This document shows, in pieces, positions 25,949-34,628 of a stretch of DNA of 64,000 nt; position 1 is the stretch's first letter, and each line of letters starts with the position of its first letter. The position numbers and the translations under genes were made by a program. This DNA is from Streptomyces xanthii. GTDB taxonomy: Bacteria; Actinomycetota; Actinomycetes; Streptomycetales; Streptomycetaceae. Below the pieces are notes generated by a model. The model was given only the letters and a program-made list of their open reading frames with translations. It ran no database searches and was not told the DNA's origin. Location of the stretch: the NCBI RefSeq assembly GCF_014621695.1, contig NZ_CP061281.1, forward strand, positions 6,262,001 to 6,326,000, given 5' to 3'.

Positions 25949-26635
25949 ATGATGGACCCCGTGACCACGACGCCCTCCTTCAGCGATCAGTCGGCACGTT
26001 CCCTGCGCCGCACCCCCGTCCAGCGGCGCAGCGCCGAGCGGCTCACCAGGATCCTCGACGCCTGCGCCGGGCTCCTCGACGAATGCGGCTACGAGGAGCT
26101 GAGCACGCGGGCCGTCGCCCTGCGCGCGGACGTCCCCATCGGCTCCGTCTACCGCTTCTTCAGCAACAAGCGCGCCCTCGTCGACGCCCTCGCTCAGCGC
26201 AACCTGGAGCACTACGCGCAGCGGGTCACCGAGCGGCTCGGCGGCATCACGGCGGGCGACTGGCGCGCCGCGATGGACGCCTTCCTCGACGAGTACGTGG
26301 CCATGAAGCGCACCGCGCCCGGCTTCTCGCTCGTCGACTTCGGCACCCAGATCCCGGTCGGCGACCCGGCCTCCGACCCCAACCACCGGGTCGCCGGCAC
26401 CTTCACCGACCTGATCGCCCCGCACCTGGACCGCGAGCCCGACGACGACCTGCGCCGCGTGTTCCTCGTCGCCGTCGAGGCCGCCGACTCGCTCGTGCGC
26501 CTCGCCTTCCGGATCGACCCCGCGGGCGACGAGCGGATCATCGCCGAGGTCCGCCTGCTCCTGCACGCCTACATGGCCGAATCCCTCGACCCGGGCCGCC
26601 CGCGCACCCCCCGTACACCACGCGCAAAGCTGTGA
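25949..26635 (+). CDS. TetR-family regulator
   Basis: 228 residues; helix-turn-helix LSTRAVALRADVPIGSVYRF near residues 51-70, preceded by the basic arm RRTPVQRRSAERLTRILDA. The C-terminal half is a typical all-helical ligand domain. GAAGGG lies just before the double ATG at 25949. It is followed at 160 bp by the carboxylate transporter gene on the same strand and is a candidate regulator of it or of the upstream envelope cluster. Confidence 0.85.
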   Translation: MMDPVTTTPSFSDQSARSLRRTPVQRRSAERLTRILDACAGLLDECGYEELSTRAVALRADVPIGSVYRFFSNKRALVDALAQRNLEHYAQRVTERLGGITAGDWRAAMDAFLDEYVAMKRTAPGFSLVDFGTQIPVGDPASDPNHRVAGTFTDLIAPHLDREPDDDLRRVFLVAVEAADSLVRLAFRIDPAGDERIIAEVRLLLHAYMAESLDPGRPRTPRTPRAKL

Positions 26636-26690
26636 CCTGGAGTTTTGCGCTTATTGCTCACGCGTCAACATCTTGTTAACCCCATATGAC

Positions 26691-26790
26691 GGCCCCTAAC
26701 GTCTCGCTGACCGCCTCCCCCGTCCGGCCTCTCCGTCCGGGCCGATGGACGGCACTGCAGACGGCAGTTCAACGGCGAACGTTAGGGACC
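26691..26790 (+). ncRNA. Candidate structured 5' leader (three-way junction) of CitMHS transporter gene
   Basis: GGCCCCTAACGT (26691-26702) pairs with ACGTTAGGGACC (26779-26790) at 11 of 12 positions, closing a 76-base interior. Inside are P2 (CCGTCC/GGACGG plus GGCC/GGCC, 26720-26752) and P3 (ACTGC/GCAGT, 26754-26768). The ribosome binding site AGGGA (26784-26788) lies in the closing stem. A weak promoter (TTGCTC, 17 bp, TAACCC) would start transcription at about 26690. Folding would hide the SD, so ligand- or protein-dependent control of translation is plausible. Confidence 0.45.
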
Positions 26791-26796
26791 TCCTCC

Positions 26797-28203
26797 ATGC
26801 TGACAATCCTCGGATTCGTCATGATCGCCACCTTCCTGGTGCTGATCATGATGAAGAAGGTGTCGCCGATCGCGGCGCTCGTGCTCATCCCCGCGCTGTT
26901 CTGTGTGCTGGTCGGCAAGGGCGCCCATCTCGGCGACTACGTCATCGCCGGCATCGGCGACCTGGCGCCCACCGCGGCGATGCTCATGTTCGCGATCGTC
27001 TACTTCGGCGTCATGATCGACGTCGGCCTCTTCGACCCGATCGTGCGCGCCATCCTGAAGTTCGCCAAGGCGGACCCGGTGCGGATCGTCGTCGGTACGG
27101 CCGTGCTCGCCGCGATCGTCTCCCTCGACGGCGACGGCTCCACCACCTTCATGATCACCGTCTCGGCGATGTACCCGCTGTACAAGCGCCTCAAGATGAG
27201 CCTCGTCGTGATGACGGGTGTCGCCGCCACCGCCAACGGCGTCATGAACACCCTGCCCTGGGGCGGCCCCACCGCCCGCGCCGCCACGGCCCTCAAGCTG
27301 GACGCCAGCGACATCTTCGTGCCGATGATCCCGGCCCTCGCGGTCGGTCTCCTCGCCGTGTTCGCCCTCGCGTACGTCCTCGGCCGCCGCGAGCGCAAGC
27401 GCCTCGGCTTCCTGTCCCTGGACGAGGTCACCGAGACGGTCACCGAGACCGCCGACGAGAAGGTCCTGGTCGGCGCCGGTTCCGGTACGGGCTCCGGCAA
27501 GAAGGCCACCGGCGGCGGCGACCACAGCGCCCCCTCGTACGAGAACGAGGAGGGCGAGACCTTCGCCGGCCTCGACCCGAACCGGGCCACCCTGCGCCCC
27601 AAGCTCTACTGGTTCAACGCGCTGCTCACGGTCACCCTGCTCACCGCCATGATCATGGAGTGGCTGCCGATCCCGGTGCTGTTCCTGCTCGGCGCCGCGC
27701 TCGCGCTCACCGTGAACTTCCCGCACATGCCCGACCAGAAGGCCCGCATCGGCGCCCACGCCGAGAACGTCCTCAACGTCGCCGGCATGGTCTTCGCCGC
27801 CGCCGTCTTCACCGGCGTCCTCCAGGGCACCGGCATGGTCGACCACATGGCCAAGTGGGTCGTCAGCGGCATCCCCGACTGGATGGGCCCGCACATGGCA
27901 CTCGTCACGGGTGTCCTGTCCATCCCGTTCACGTACTTCATGTCGAACGACGGCTTCTACTTCGGCATCCTGCCGGTCCTCTCCGAGGCGGGCGCCGCGC
28001 ACGGCGTCTCCTCCCTGGAGATCGCCCGCGCCTCGCTCGTCGGCCAGCCGCTGCACATGTCGAGCCCGCTGGTGCCCGCCGTCTACGTCCTCGTCGGCAT
28101 GGCCAAGGTCGAGTTCGGCGACCACACCAGGTTCACCGTGAAATGGGCCGCGCTGACCGCCCTCGTGGTCCTCGCCGCCGGCCTCCTCTTCGGGATCCTC
28201 TGA
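26797..28203 (+). CDS. CitMHS-family carboxylate transporter (citrate:H+ type)
   Basis: 468 residues with about 12 membrane helices. Conserved family features include SLDGDGSTTFMITVSAMYPL, the loop NGVMNTLPWGGPTARAATAL and FTYFMSNDGFYFGILPVL. Members move metal-citrate or related carboxylates with protons. A long hydrophilic loop (about 205-265) containing a Gly/Ser/Lys stretch separates the two halves. ATG 26797 is preferred to an upstream ATG at 26686 because AGGGA is 8 bp before it and the upstream stretch lies in the structured leader. An MFS gene follows after 4 bp. Confidence 0.88.
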   Translation: MLTILGFVMIATFLVLIMMKKVSPIAALVLIPALFCVLVGKGAHLGDYVIAGIGDLAPTAAMLMFAIVYFGVMIDVGLFDPIVRAILKFAKADPVRIVVGTAVLAAIVSLDGDGSTTFMITVSAMYPLYKRLKMSLVVMTGVAATANGVMNTLPWGGPTARAATALKLDASDIFVPMIPALAVGLLAVFALAYVLGRRERKRLGFLSLDEVTETVTETADEKVLVGAGSGTGSGKKATGGGDHSAPSYENEEGETFAGLDPNRATLRPKLYWFNALLTVTLLTAMIMEWLPIPVLFLLGAALALTVNFPHMPDQKARIGAHAENVLNVAGMVFAAAVFTGVLQGTGMVDHMAKWVVSGIPDWMGPHMALVTGVLSIPFTYFMSNDGFYFGILPVLSEAGAAHGVSSLEIARASLVGQPLHMSSPLVPAVYVLVGMAKVEFGDHTRFTVKWAALTALVVLAAGLLFGIL

Positions 28204-28207
28204 CCCG

Positions 28208-29488
28208 ATGAAGCACTCCGCAGGGCCCGGTCAGGGACGCGCGTGGCTGCTCCGCCTCGTCATCGCCTTCAGCTTCGCGCAGGCGGCGGTGTCGATGGCG
28301 CGGCCCGCCGTCTCCTACCGGGCCCTCGCCCTCGGCGCCGACGAACGCGCCGTCGGCGTCATCGCCGGTGTCTACGCCCTGCTCCCGCTGTTCGCCGCCG
28401 TCCCGCTCGGCCGGCGCACCGACCACGGGCGCTGCGCCCCGCTGCTGCCCTTCGGCGTCGCGCTCATCGCGGGCGGCTGCGCCCTCAGCGGCACCGCCGG
28501 CTCCCTGGTCCGGATGGCCGCCTGGAGCGGCGTCATGGGGCTCGGTCACCTCTGCTTCGTGATCGGCGCCCAGTCGATCGTGGCCCGGCAGTCCTCGCCC
28601 GAGGACCAGGACCGCAACTTCGGCCACTTCACCATCGGCGCCTCCCTCGGCCAGCTCATCGGCCCCATGGCGGCCGGTGCGCTCATCGGCGGGCCCGACA
28701 TGGCCGGCACCAGCGCCCTCGCCCTGCTGGTCTCGGCCGGCGTCTGCGCCGTCTCCCTCACCTCCCTGTGGCGCATCGAGTTCCGTACCGCCGCCGGGCG
28801 TGCGGGCCGGGACGAGCGCGGCACCGCCCGGGTGCCGGTCCACCGCATCCTGCGCACGCGCGGGGTCCCGGGCGGCATCTTCATCAGCCTCGCCGTCCTG
28901 TCGGCCACCGACATCCTCACCGCGTACCTGCCCGTCGTCGGCGAGCACCGCGGCATCGCCCCGTCCGTCGTCGGCGTCCTGCTGAGCCTGCGCGCGGGCG
29001 CGACCATCGCCTGCCGCCTCGTCATGACCCCGCTCATCGACTGGCTCGGCCGGGCCGTCCTCATCGCCTCCACGTGCGGGCTGGCCGCGCTGCTGTGCGC
29101 GGGGATCGCGCTTCCGGTGCCCGTCTGGGCGCTCGCCGTGATGCTGGTCCTGCTGGGCTTCTGCCTCGGTGTCGGCCAGCCCCTGTCGATGACGACCGTC
29201 GTCCAGGCGGCCCCGCCCGAGGCGCGCTCCACGGCGCTCGCGCTCCGCCTGACCGGGAACCGGCTCGGGCAGGTCGCGGCGCCGGCCTCCGCGGGGCTCG
29301 TCGCGGGGGTGGCCGGGACGGCGGCGCCCTTCGTGATGCTGGGCGGGCTTCTGCTCATCGCCTCCGGCCTGGGGGTGCGGGGTGCGCGGCCGCGTCTGCC
29401 GCGTTCGGTCGCGGGGCGGGTGCGGGTCCGTCGTGGCCGGTCGCGCCCCGCGGAGGATCCGCACATCGACACAGGCCCGCGCCCCTGA
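28208..29488 (+). CDS. MFS transporter
   Basis: 426 residues, 12 predicted helices, with the MFS loop 2-3 signature LGRRTDHGRCAPL near residue 67. It starts 4 bp after the CitMHS stop, so the two are one operon and may handle related carboxylates. The C-terminal tail is long, basic and hydrophilic, and its last residues (DTGPRP) and stop codon are provided by the intergenic repeat fragment, suggesting the original C-terminus was altered when that element arrived. Substrate unknown. Confidence 0.85.
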   Translation: MKHSAGPGQGRAWLLRLVIAFSFAQAAVSMARPAVSYRALALGADERAVGVIAGVYALLPLFAAVPLGRRTDHGRCAPLLPFGVALIAGGCALSGTAGSLVRMAAWSGVMGLGHLCFVIGAQSIVARQSSPEDQDRNFGHFTIGASLGQLIGPMAAGALIGGPDMAGTSALALLVSAGVCAVSLTSLWRIEFRTAAGRAGRDERGTARVPVHRILRTRGVPGGIFISLAVLSATDILTAYLPVVGEHRGIAPSVVGVLLSLRAGATIACRLVMTPLIDWLGRAVLIASTCGLAALLCAGIALPVPVWALAVMLVLLGFCLGVGQPLSMTTVVQAAPPEARSTALALRLTGNRLGQVAAPASAGLVAGVAGTAAPFVMLGGLLLIASGLGVRGARPRLPRSVAGRVRVRRGRSRPAEDPHIDTGPRP

Positions 29489-29570
29489 TGAGGCCGCGCC
29501 TCATCGGGGAAATGCGACCCGAAGGGTCTGCATTTCAGGGGCGCGGGGAACTGCGCGACCAGCCACGACG
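29476..29570 (+). repeat. Structured intergenic repeat overlapping the MFS stop codon
   Basis: Full unit at 29505-29570: stem GAAATGC/GCATTTC, inner stem GACCC/GGGTC, loop GAA, bulge T, then the conserved GC-rich tail ending ACCAGCCACGACG. A truncated opposite arm (CGCGCCCCT, 29478-29486) runs into the last MFS codons, followed by hairpin GATGAGG/CCTCATC. It is in sense with the upstream operon. Confidence 0.8.
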
Positions 29571-29752
29571 GCGCAGCAGTCGACGGACGGCCGCGCGCGC
29601 CCTTGGCGGCAGCCGCACCCGCGCCGGATGGAGCCGGACGGGTGGATGTCCGAGGCCGGCACGGCACGGTGCCACCCGGCATGCCCGTTGCGTCACCAAT
29701 AGTCGGATTATCGGCCCGTCAGATCCGGGATCCACGACTAAAGGAACCACGC

Positions 29753-30373
29753 ATGAGCCCTTCGGTGATCCGCCCCCTGCTGTCCGCTTCCGTCATCGCC
29801 CTCGCCCTCGCCGGCGCACCCGCCGCGTACGCCGCCCCCGGCGACAACGGTGACGTGAAGGTCCACGACTCGCACACCGGCGAGTTCGACCAGCGCAACG
29901 ACCCGAAGGTCTGCCGCTTCTACCTCGACGCCTTCAACTTCGACGCCGGGCAGAAGGTGTCCTGGACGATCGCCCCGCAGCCGCCCAAGGCCGACCTGCC
30001 GAGTCTCCAGGGCGCCCTCACCACGGACGCCAACGGGCACAAGCGGACCGCGAACCTCTCGCTGCCCGAAGGGATGTACAAGCTCGACTGGACCTTCGAG
30101 GGCGAGCAGGGCTCGGGCAAGCACAAGGTCTTCCAGGTCGACTGTCCGGGCGGCGGCGGAACGAACGGCGGCGGACCGGGCGGCGGCGGCCACGGCCACA
30201 AGCCACCGCACGGCCCGGTCGGCGCCGGAGGCGGCGGCGTGGCGGACACGAGCGCGCCGGCCGGCGACTCGGGCTCCGGGGTCGCGATGGGCGCCGCCGC
30301 CGCGGGCCTCGCGGGCGCCGCGGGTCTGATCCTCGTCCGCCGTTCCCGCCGTCGCGCCGATGGCGCGGCGTAG
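29753..30373 (+). CDS. Secreted surface protein partner of class F sortase
   Basis: 206 residues; signal peptide about 1-26 (AYA). The body (about 30-135) is a small beta-rich domain with two cysteines (KVCRFYLDAFNF and FQVDCPG), then a Gly/Pro/His-rich linker. The end has a membrane helix (GVAMGAAAAGLAGAAGLILV) and RRSRRR tail, the layout of a sorting signal. The motif before it is VADTSAP rather than LPXTG, so it may be a non-canonical substrate or only membrane-anchored. AAGGAA precedes the ATG; the gene overlaps the sortase by 14 bp. Confidence 0.75.
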   Translation: MSPSVIRPLLSASVIALALAGAPAAYAAPGDNGDVKVHDSHTGEFDQRNDPKVCRFYLDAFNFDAGQKVSWTIAPQPPKADLPSLQGALTTDANGHKRTANLSLPEGMYKLDWTFEGEQGSGKHKVFQVDCPGGGGTNGGGPGGGGHGHKPPHGPVGAGGGGVADTSAPAGDSGSGVAMGAAAAGLAGAAGLILVRRSRRRADGAA

Positions 30374-31196
30374 TTCGGTTCCCCCGCGTGCGGCGGCCCC
30401 GAGCGGACGAGCCACGGCCCGTCCGCGCGGGGCCGTCCGGCGCGGGCGCACCACCCGGCGGCAGCGCCGGCTCCTGAGGCTCGCCCGCACGGTGGTCGTC
30501 ACGCTGGCTCTGGTCGGCGGTGCCGTCTGGTGGTCCAGCGGCGAGGAACCGGCGGCCCCGGCCCTCGCCGGCCACGGGGCCTCGTCGGCGCAGGCCGCGC
30601 CCGGCACCGACGGGGCGAACGGCGCCCACGGGGCGAACCACGCTCACGGGGCGCGGGGCACGTCCGGCGCGGCCGGGCCCAAGAAGGCGGCCAGGACGCC
30701 GGGGAAGCCCGCGCGTCCCCCCGCGCCCCTGGCCCGGTCCCGCCCCACCGTCCTCGCCGTCCCCGCGATCACCATCGAGGCGCCCGTCATCGGCCTCGGC
30801 CTGAAGCCGGGCGGGAGCCTCGCCGCCCCGCCCGTCGACAACCCCCGGCTCGTCGGCTGGTACACGGGCGGCGTCACCCCGGGGGAGCGCGGCACCGCCG
30901 TCGTCGTCGGTCACCGCGACACCCGCACCGGCCCGGCGATCTTCCTCGACCTCGACTCGCTCGACACCGGCAACACCGTCCGGATCGCCCGCGCCGACGG
31001 CCGCGTCGCCGTCTTCACGGTCGACCGGGTCCGTACGTACGCCAAGGCGGCCTTCCCGGACCAGGAGGTGTACAGCGCCGCCCGGCGCCCCGAACTGCGC
31101 CTGATCACCTGCGGTGGAGCCTTCGACCGGAAGACCGGATACGCGTCCAACATCGTGGTCTTCGCCCATCTCACCGGCGTCGAGCGGCAGCTCTGA
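30360..31196 (+). CDS. Class F sortase
   Basis: 278 residues. A basic N-terminus and one membrane helix (about 41-60) are followed by an Ala/His/Gly-rich stalk, then the sortase barrel. Catalytic His185 lies in VVGHRDT and Cys251 in LITCGG, the actinobacterial class F pattern (class E normally has TLxTC in a different context). The catalytic Arg is probably in the FDRKTGY segment, but I am not sure. Overlap with the upstream secreted protein suggests that protein is its substrate or partner. A second candidate client in this window is the LAETG-bearing AA10, though LAXTG is usually a class E signal. Confidence 0.85.
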   Translation: MARRSSVPPRAAAPSGRATARPRGAVRRGRTTRRQRRLLRLARTVVVTLALVGGAVWWSSGEEPAAPALAGHGASSAQAAPGTDGANGAHGANHAHGARGTSGAAGPKKAARTPGKPARPPAPLARSRPTVLAVPAITIEAPVIGLGLKPGGSLAAPPVDNPRLVGWYTGGVTPGERGTAVVVGHRDTRTGPAIFLDLDSLDTGNTVRIARADGRVAVFTVDRVRTYAKAAFPDQEVYSAARRPELRLITCGGAFDRKTGYASNIVVFAHLTGVERQL

Positions 31197-31202
31197 CCCG
31201 TC

Positions 31203-31224
31203 CCCCTCCCCGTGCCGGGAGGGG
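31203..31224. terminator. Hairpin between convergent sortase and SARP-type regulator genes
   Basis: CCCCTCCC (31203-31210) pairs with GGGAGGGG (31217-31224) around a six-base loop, in the 71-bp gap between convergent stops. Confidence 0.6.
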
Positions 31225-31267
31225 AGAACGGGGCGGAACGGGGGAGTACGGGGGAGTCGCGAGCCTT

Positions 31268-34200
31268 TTATTGACGCGTCGTCCCGAAGCGCTCCCGTGC
31301 CCTCCGCACCCGCTCCAGCCCGGCCGGGTACGGCAGCGCGGAGGCCAGCGCCTCCGCCTCCTCCAGCACCCCGTCATCCGGTCCAGCCGCCCCCACGACG
31401 ACCCGCGCCTCCACCTCCGCGAGCCGCTCCCCGGCCCCGACCGCCCGCTCGGCCTCCGCGGCGGCGATCCGCAGGGCCGACTCCCGCCGCCCGGCGAGGA
31501 GTTCGGCCCAGGCGGCGAGGACGGGTGCCTCGCCCGCGGGGAGCAGCGCGGCGGCCTGCTCCGGCCGCCCCTGGAGGAGGGCGAGCTCGGCGCGGGCGGT
31601 GCGCACCTCGAAGAGGGCCTGCCGGTCCGCGCCGGCCGACCGTTCCGCCCGCTCCAGCAGAGCTCCGGTCCGTCCGGGCGCACCGTCGCGCATCCGGACC
31701 CTCGCCAGCGCGGCCAGGGCGTACGGCGACGACCAGGCGTCGCCCTCCTCGACCCCGGCGACCGCCGCCTCGGCCAGCTCCCGCGCCGCGTCGAACTCGC
31801 ACAGCAGCAACCGCAGTTCCGCCAGGTTGGCCCGCTCGAACGCGGCGGCGGTCGGGTCGCCCGACTCCTCCGCCAGGCCGAGGGCGCGCCGCCCCGTGGC
31901 GACGGCCTCCCGCAGCCGTCCCTCGCGGCGCGCGTTCTCCCGCAGCACGGAGAGCACCGAGCCGAGCAGCGCCGAGTCCCCGTACGCCTCGGCGGGGGCG
32001 AGCGCCTGACCGGCGGCCTCACGGGCCTCGCGGAACCGTCCGGCGAGCGCCAGATTGGTGGCCTGCCCGGCGTGGCAGCGGGCGATCAGCCCCTGGCCGG
32101 TGATCCCGGGCACGCGCAGCGCGGCGGCGAGCGCCTGCCGGGCGGCCGCGTATCCGTCCTCGTAGGCGCCCCGCACGCCGAGGGCGACGGCGCGGGCGAG
32201 GAAGTGGGTGGCCGTCGGTTCGGCGCCCGTCCGATCGACCGGGACGTGCCGGCGCAGCAGGGTGAGGGCCGCCGCCGGGCTCTCCGCCTTGACGAGGGTT
32301 TCGGCGAGGCGGGCCGCCGCGAGCACCGTGTCGTCGTGGTCGCCGCGCCGCGCGAACTCGGCGAGCGCGAGCCGCAGGACGTCGGCCGCCTGCCCGAAGT
32401 GGCCCATCCGGCGCAGCACCTGGGCGTGCGCGAGGCGGGCCCGGGCGGCGTCCACGTCGAGCCGGGCGACGAGGTCGCGGTAGTAGCGGTCGGCGGTGTC
32501 GTTGGCGTAGACGGCGGCGGCCCGTTCGGCGGCCCGGTGCAGGTACTCGGCCGCGCGCGGGTCGTCGGCCCGCGCGAAGTGCGAGGCGAGGGTGTCCACG
32601 GCGTCCGGGCGGCGGCGCAGCACGGTCCGCGCGAACGCGGCGTGCAGCTGCCGGCGCCGTACGACGGCCAGCTGGTCGTAGCAGGTGAGCCGGACCAGCG
32701 GATGCCGGAAGGCGAGTCCCGCCTCGGCCCGCCCGGCGACCACGACCTGCCGCTCCTCGACGAGCGCCGCCCCGATGGCGTCCTCCAGGGCCGCGACCGC
32801 GTCCACAGGCGGCCGCAGCCCGTGCTCGGCGACGTCGAGCAGTTCGCCGAGGGCGACCTCGCCGCCCGCGACGGCGAGCGCCTCCACCACCCGGCGGGTG
32901 TCCCGGCCGATCCGTCCGAGCCGGTCGGCCACCAACTGCCGTACTCCGTCGGGTGCTTCGTCGCCGACCGGGCTCCGGGCGAGTTCGAGCGCGAACAGGG
33001 GGTTGCCGAGGGAGAGCTCCCAGACCCGGTCGAGCCGCCGGTCCGGGGCGCCGCCGTCGCGCGCCACGGCCCGGCAGGCGTCCCGGTCGAGCCGGGCCAC
33101 CTCCTCGCGCACGGACAGGCGCGCGCGGCGCAGCGCGACGAGCGCGGAGCGCCGCGGATCGCCGTCGGGGACCTCCTCGTCCCGGTACGTGACGAGGAAC
33201 CGCAGGGGTGTCCCGTGGCCGGCGGCGCGGCGGGCCAGATGGCTCAGCAGCTGGAAGGAGCCCTCGTCGGCGGCGTGCAGGTCGTCGAGGACGACGAGCA
33301 CGGGGCGCGCCGAGGCGAGTTCGCCGAGCAGTCCGGACGCCGCCCGGAACAGCCGGTCCCGCTCCTCCTCCGGCGAGCGTTCCCCCTCGGCCCGTACGCG
33401 CCCCAACGAGGGCAGGAACGCGGCCAGTTCGGGATACTCGCCGCCCACGCGGGCCCGCTCCCCGGCGTCCCATTCGGCCAGCCAGCCGTCCAGCGCCTCC
33501 GCGAACGCCCCGTACGGGGTGTGCCCCTCGGCGTCGTGCCCGCCGCCCCACAGCACGGCGGCCCCGGCCGCGGCGGCCCGCCGGGCGGTCTCCGCGGCCA
33601 GCGCGGTCTTGCCGACGCCGGCCTCGCCGGTGAGCAGGGTGACCGGCGGCCCGCCCGCGGCGAGCAGCTGCTGGAGAACGTTGTCACGCCCGTGCAGGGG
33701 AGCCTGCCCGGACGAGCGCAGGGGGCCGGGCAGCGAGGGCGCGGTGAGGGCGGGGGCGGGGGAGCCGGCGAGCGCGAGCCGGTGCAGACGGTCGGTCTCG
33801 GGCCCGGGCCGCACGCCGAGTTCGGCGTCGAGCGCCTCCCGGCACAGGTGGTACTGGCGGACCGCGAGCCGCCGCAGGTCCTGGCCGAGGTACGCCTCCA
33901 TCAGCAGGCGGTGGGCGGACTCCTCGGCGGGGCTGAGGGCGAGCACCTGCTCGGCCGCGCCGACGGCCGCGGCGTGGGATCCCTGGGCCAGGTGCGCTGC
34001 GGCGAGCGCGAGCAGCACCTCCTCGCGCAGGGTGGTCAGCTGTTCCCGGCGGGCCTGGGCCCAGTGCGCGTAGCGGTCCTCGGGCAGCAGCTCGCCGGTG
34101 AACAGCTGCAGGGCGGCCGCCAGCCGCTCCGGGGCCCGGGAGGCGAGCGCGCCCCGCGCCGCCGTCTCGGCCTCGTCGGCGTCGATCCGGACCGTGGCCG

Positions 34201-34543
34201 GATCCAGGCGCAGCAGCGCGCCGTCGGATATCAGGTACGAGGAGGAGGCGCGCGGAGCGAGTTCGGGCTCCAGGGCGTGGCGTGCGGCGTGCAGGGCGAC
34301 GCGCAGCGAGCCGGTCGCGGACTGCCGGTCGGCCTCCGGCCAGCAGAGGTCCATGGCCTGTTCGCGGTGGAGCCGGTGGCCGGGGGTGACGGCGAGCAGC
34401 TTCACCAGGGTCCGGGCGCTCGGCCGGGTCCAGCGCTCGGCGGGTGCGGGGCCGTTGGCGCGCGTGGCCGCGAAACCGCCGAAAAGGTGCAGACGCAGCA
34501 GAGGGGTGGCTGGATCCGTGCGGTCCGTGTGCTGCTCGTTCAT
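31268..34543 (-). CDS. SARP-type AAA/TPR transcriptional regulator
   Basis: 1091 residues. The N-terminus has an OmpR-like winged helix (LHLFGGFAATRANG to LLAVTPGHRLHREQAMDLCW), then a bacterial transcriptional activation domain (about 110-255, ending CREALDAELGVRPGPETDRL). An AAA/NB-ARC-like ATPase follows (Walker A GEAGVGKTAL, Walker B LVVLDDLHAAD), and the C-terminal 500 residues are Ala-rich helical TPR-like repeats. This is the AfsR-like large SARP plan. Such proteins activate nearby secondary-metabolite or secretion genes; here the only adjacent genes are the sortase pair and the secreted protease pair. Confidence 0.88.
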   Translation of the reverse strand: MNEQHTDRTDPATPLLRLHLFGGFAATRANGPAPAERWTRPSARTLVKLLAVTPGHRLHREQAMDLCWPEADRQSATGSLRVALHAARHALEPELAPRASSSYLISDGALLRLDPATVRIDADEAETAARGALASRAPERLAAALQLFTGELLPEDRYAHWAQARREQLTTLREEVLLALAAAHLAQGSHAAAVGAAEQVLALSPAEESAHRLLMEAYLGQDLRRLAVRQYHLCREALDAELGVRPGPETDRLHRLALAGSPAPALTAPSLPGPLRSSGQAPLHGRDNVLQQLLAAGGPPVTLLTGEAGVGKTALAAETARRAAAAGAAVLWGGGHDAEGHTPYGAFAEALDGWLAEWDAGERARVGGEYPELAAFLPSLGRVRAEGERSPEEERDRLFRAASGLLGELASARPVLVVLDDLHAADEGSFQLLSHLARRAAGHGTPLRFLVTYRDEEVPDGDPRRSALVALRRARLSVREEVARLDRDACRAVARDGGAPDRRLDRVWELSLGNPLFALELARSPVGDEAPDGVRQLVADRLGRIGRDTRRVVEALAVAGGEVALGELLDVAEHGLRPPVDAVAALEDAIGAALVEERQVVVAGRAEAGLAFRHPLVRLTCYDQLAVVRRRQLHAAFARTVLRRRPDAVDTLASHFARADDPRAAEYLHRAAERAAAVYANDTADRYYRDLVARLDVDAARARLAHAQVLRRMGHFGQAADVLRLALAEFARRGDHDDTVLAAARLAETLVKAESPAAALTLLRRHVPVDRTGAEPTATHFLARAVALGVRGAYEDGYAAARQALAAALRVPGITGQGLIARCHAGQATNLALAGRFREAREAAGQALAPAEAYGDSALLGSVLSVLRENARREGRLREAVATGRRALGLAEESGDPTAAAFERANLAELRLLLCEFDAARELAEAAVAGVEEGDAWSSPYALAALARVRMRDGAPGRTGALLERAERSAGADRQALFEVRTARAELALLQGRPEQAAALLPAGEAPVLAAWAELLAGRRESALRIAAAEAERAVGAGERLAEVEARVVVGAAGPDDGVLEEAEALASALPYPAGLERVRRARERFGTTRQ

Positions 34544-34571
34544 GAGGGGCGCAACTGTAGCCGAGCGTGCT

Positions 34572-34604
34572 GAGAACCCCCTGGGCGAGGCCCAGGGGGT
34601 TCTC
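34572..34604 (-). terminator. Perfect hairpin terminator after FG-GAP gene
   Basis: A 15-bp perfect stem (34572-34586 with 34590-34604) with a three-base loop, 25 bp after the stop codon of the minus-strand FG-GAP gene and before the SARP promoter. Confidence 0.85.
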
Positions 34605-34628
34605 GGATGACCTACCGCCGGGGCGGGG

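Noticed and set aside
23477..26566. A 1029-codon antisense frame over the envelope cluster and TetR
   Set aside because: It covers four well-supported sense genes and has the same low-complexity shadow composition.
26686..26796. Upstream ATG at 26686 as the CitMHS start
   Set aside because: There is no SD before it, and the extra 37 residues would be hydrophilic sequence inside the structured leader, unlike the family's hydrophobic N-terminus.
30530..34573. A 1347-codon plus-strand frame across sortase and SARP regulator
   Set aside because: The SARP, AAA and sortase motifs are all in other frames; this frame contains only shadow sequence.
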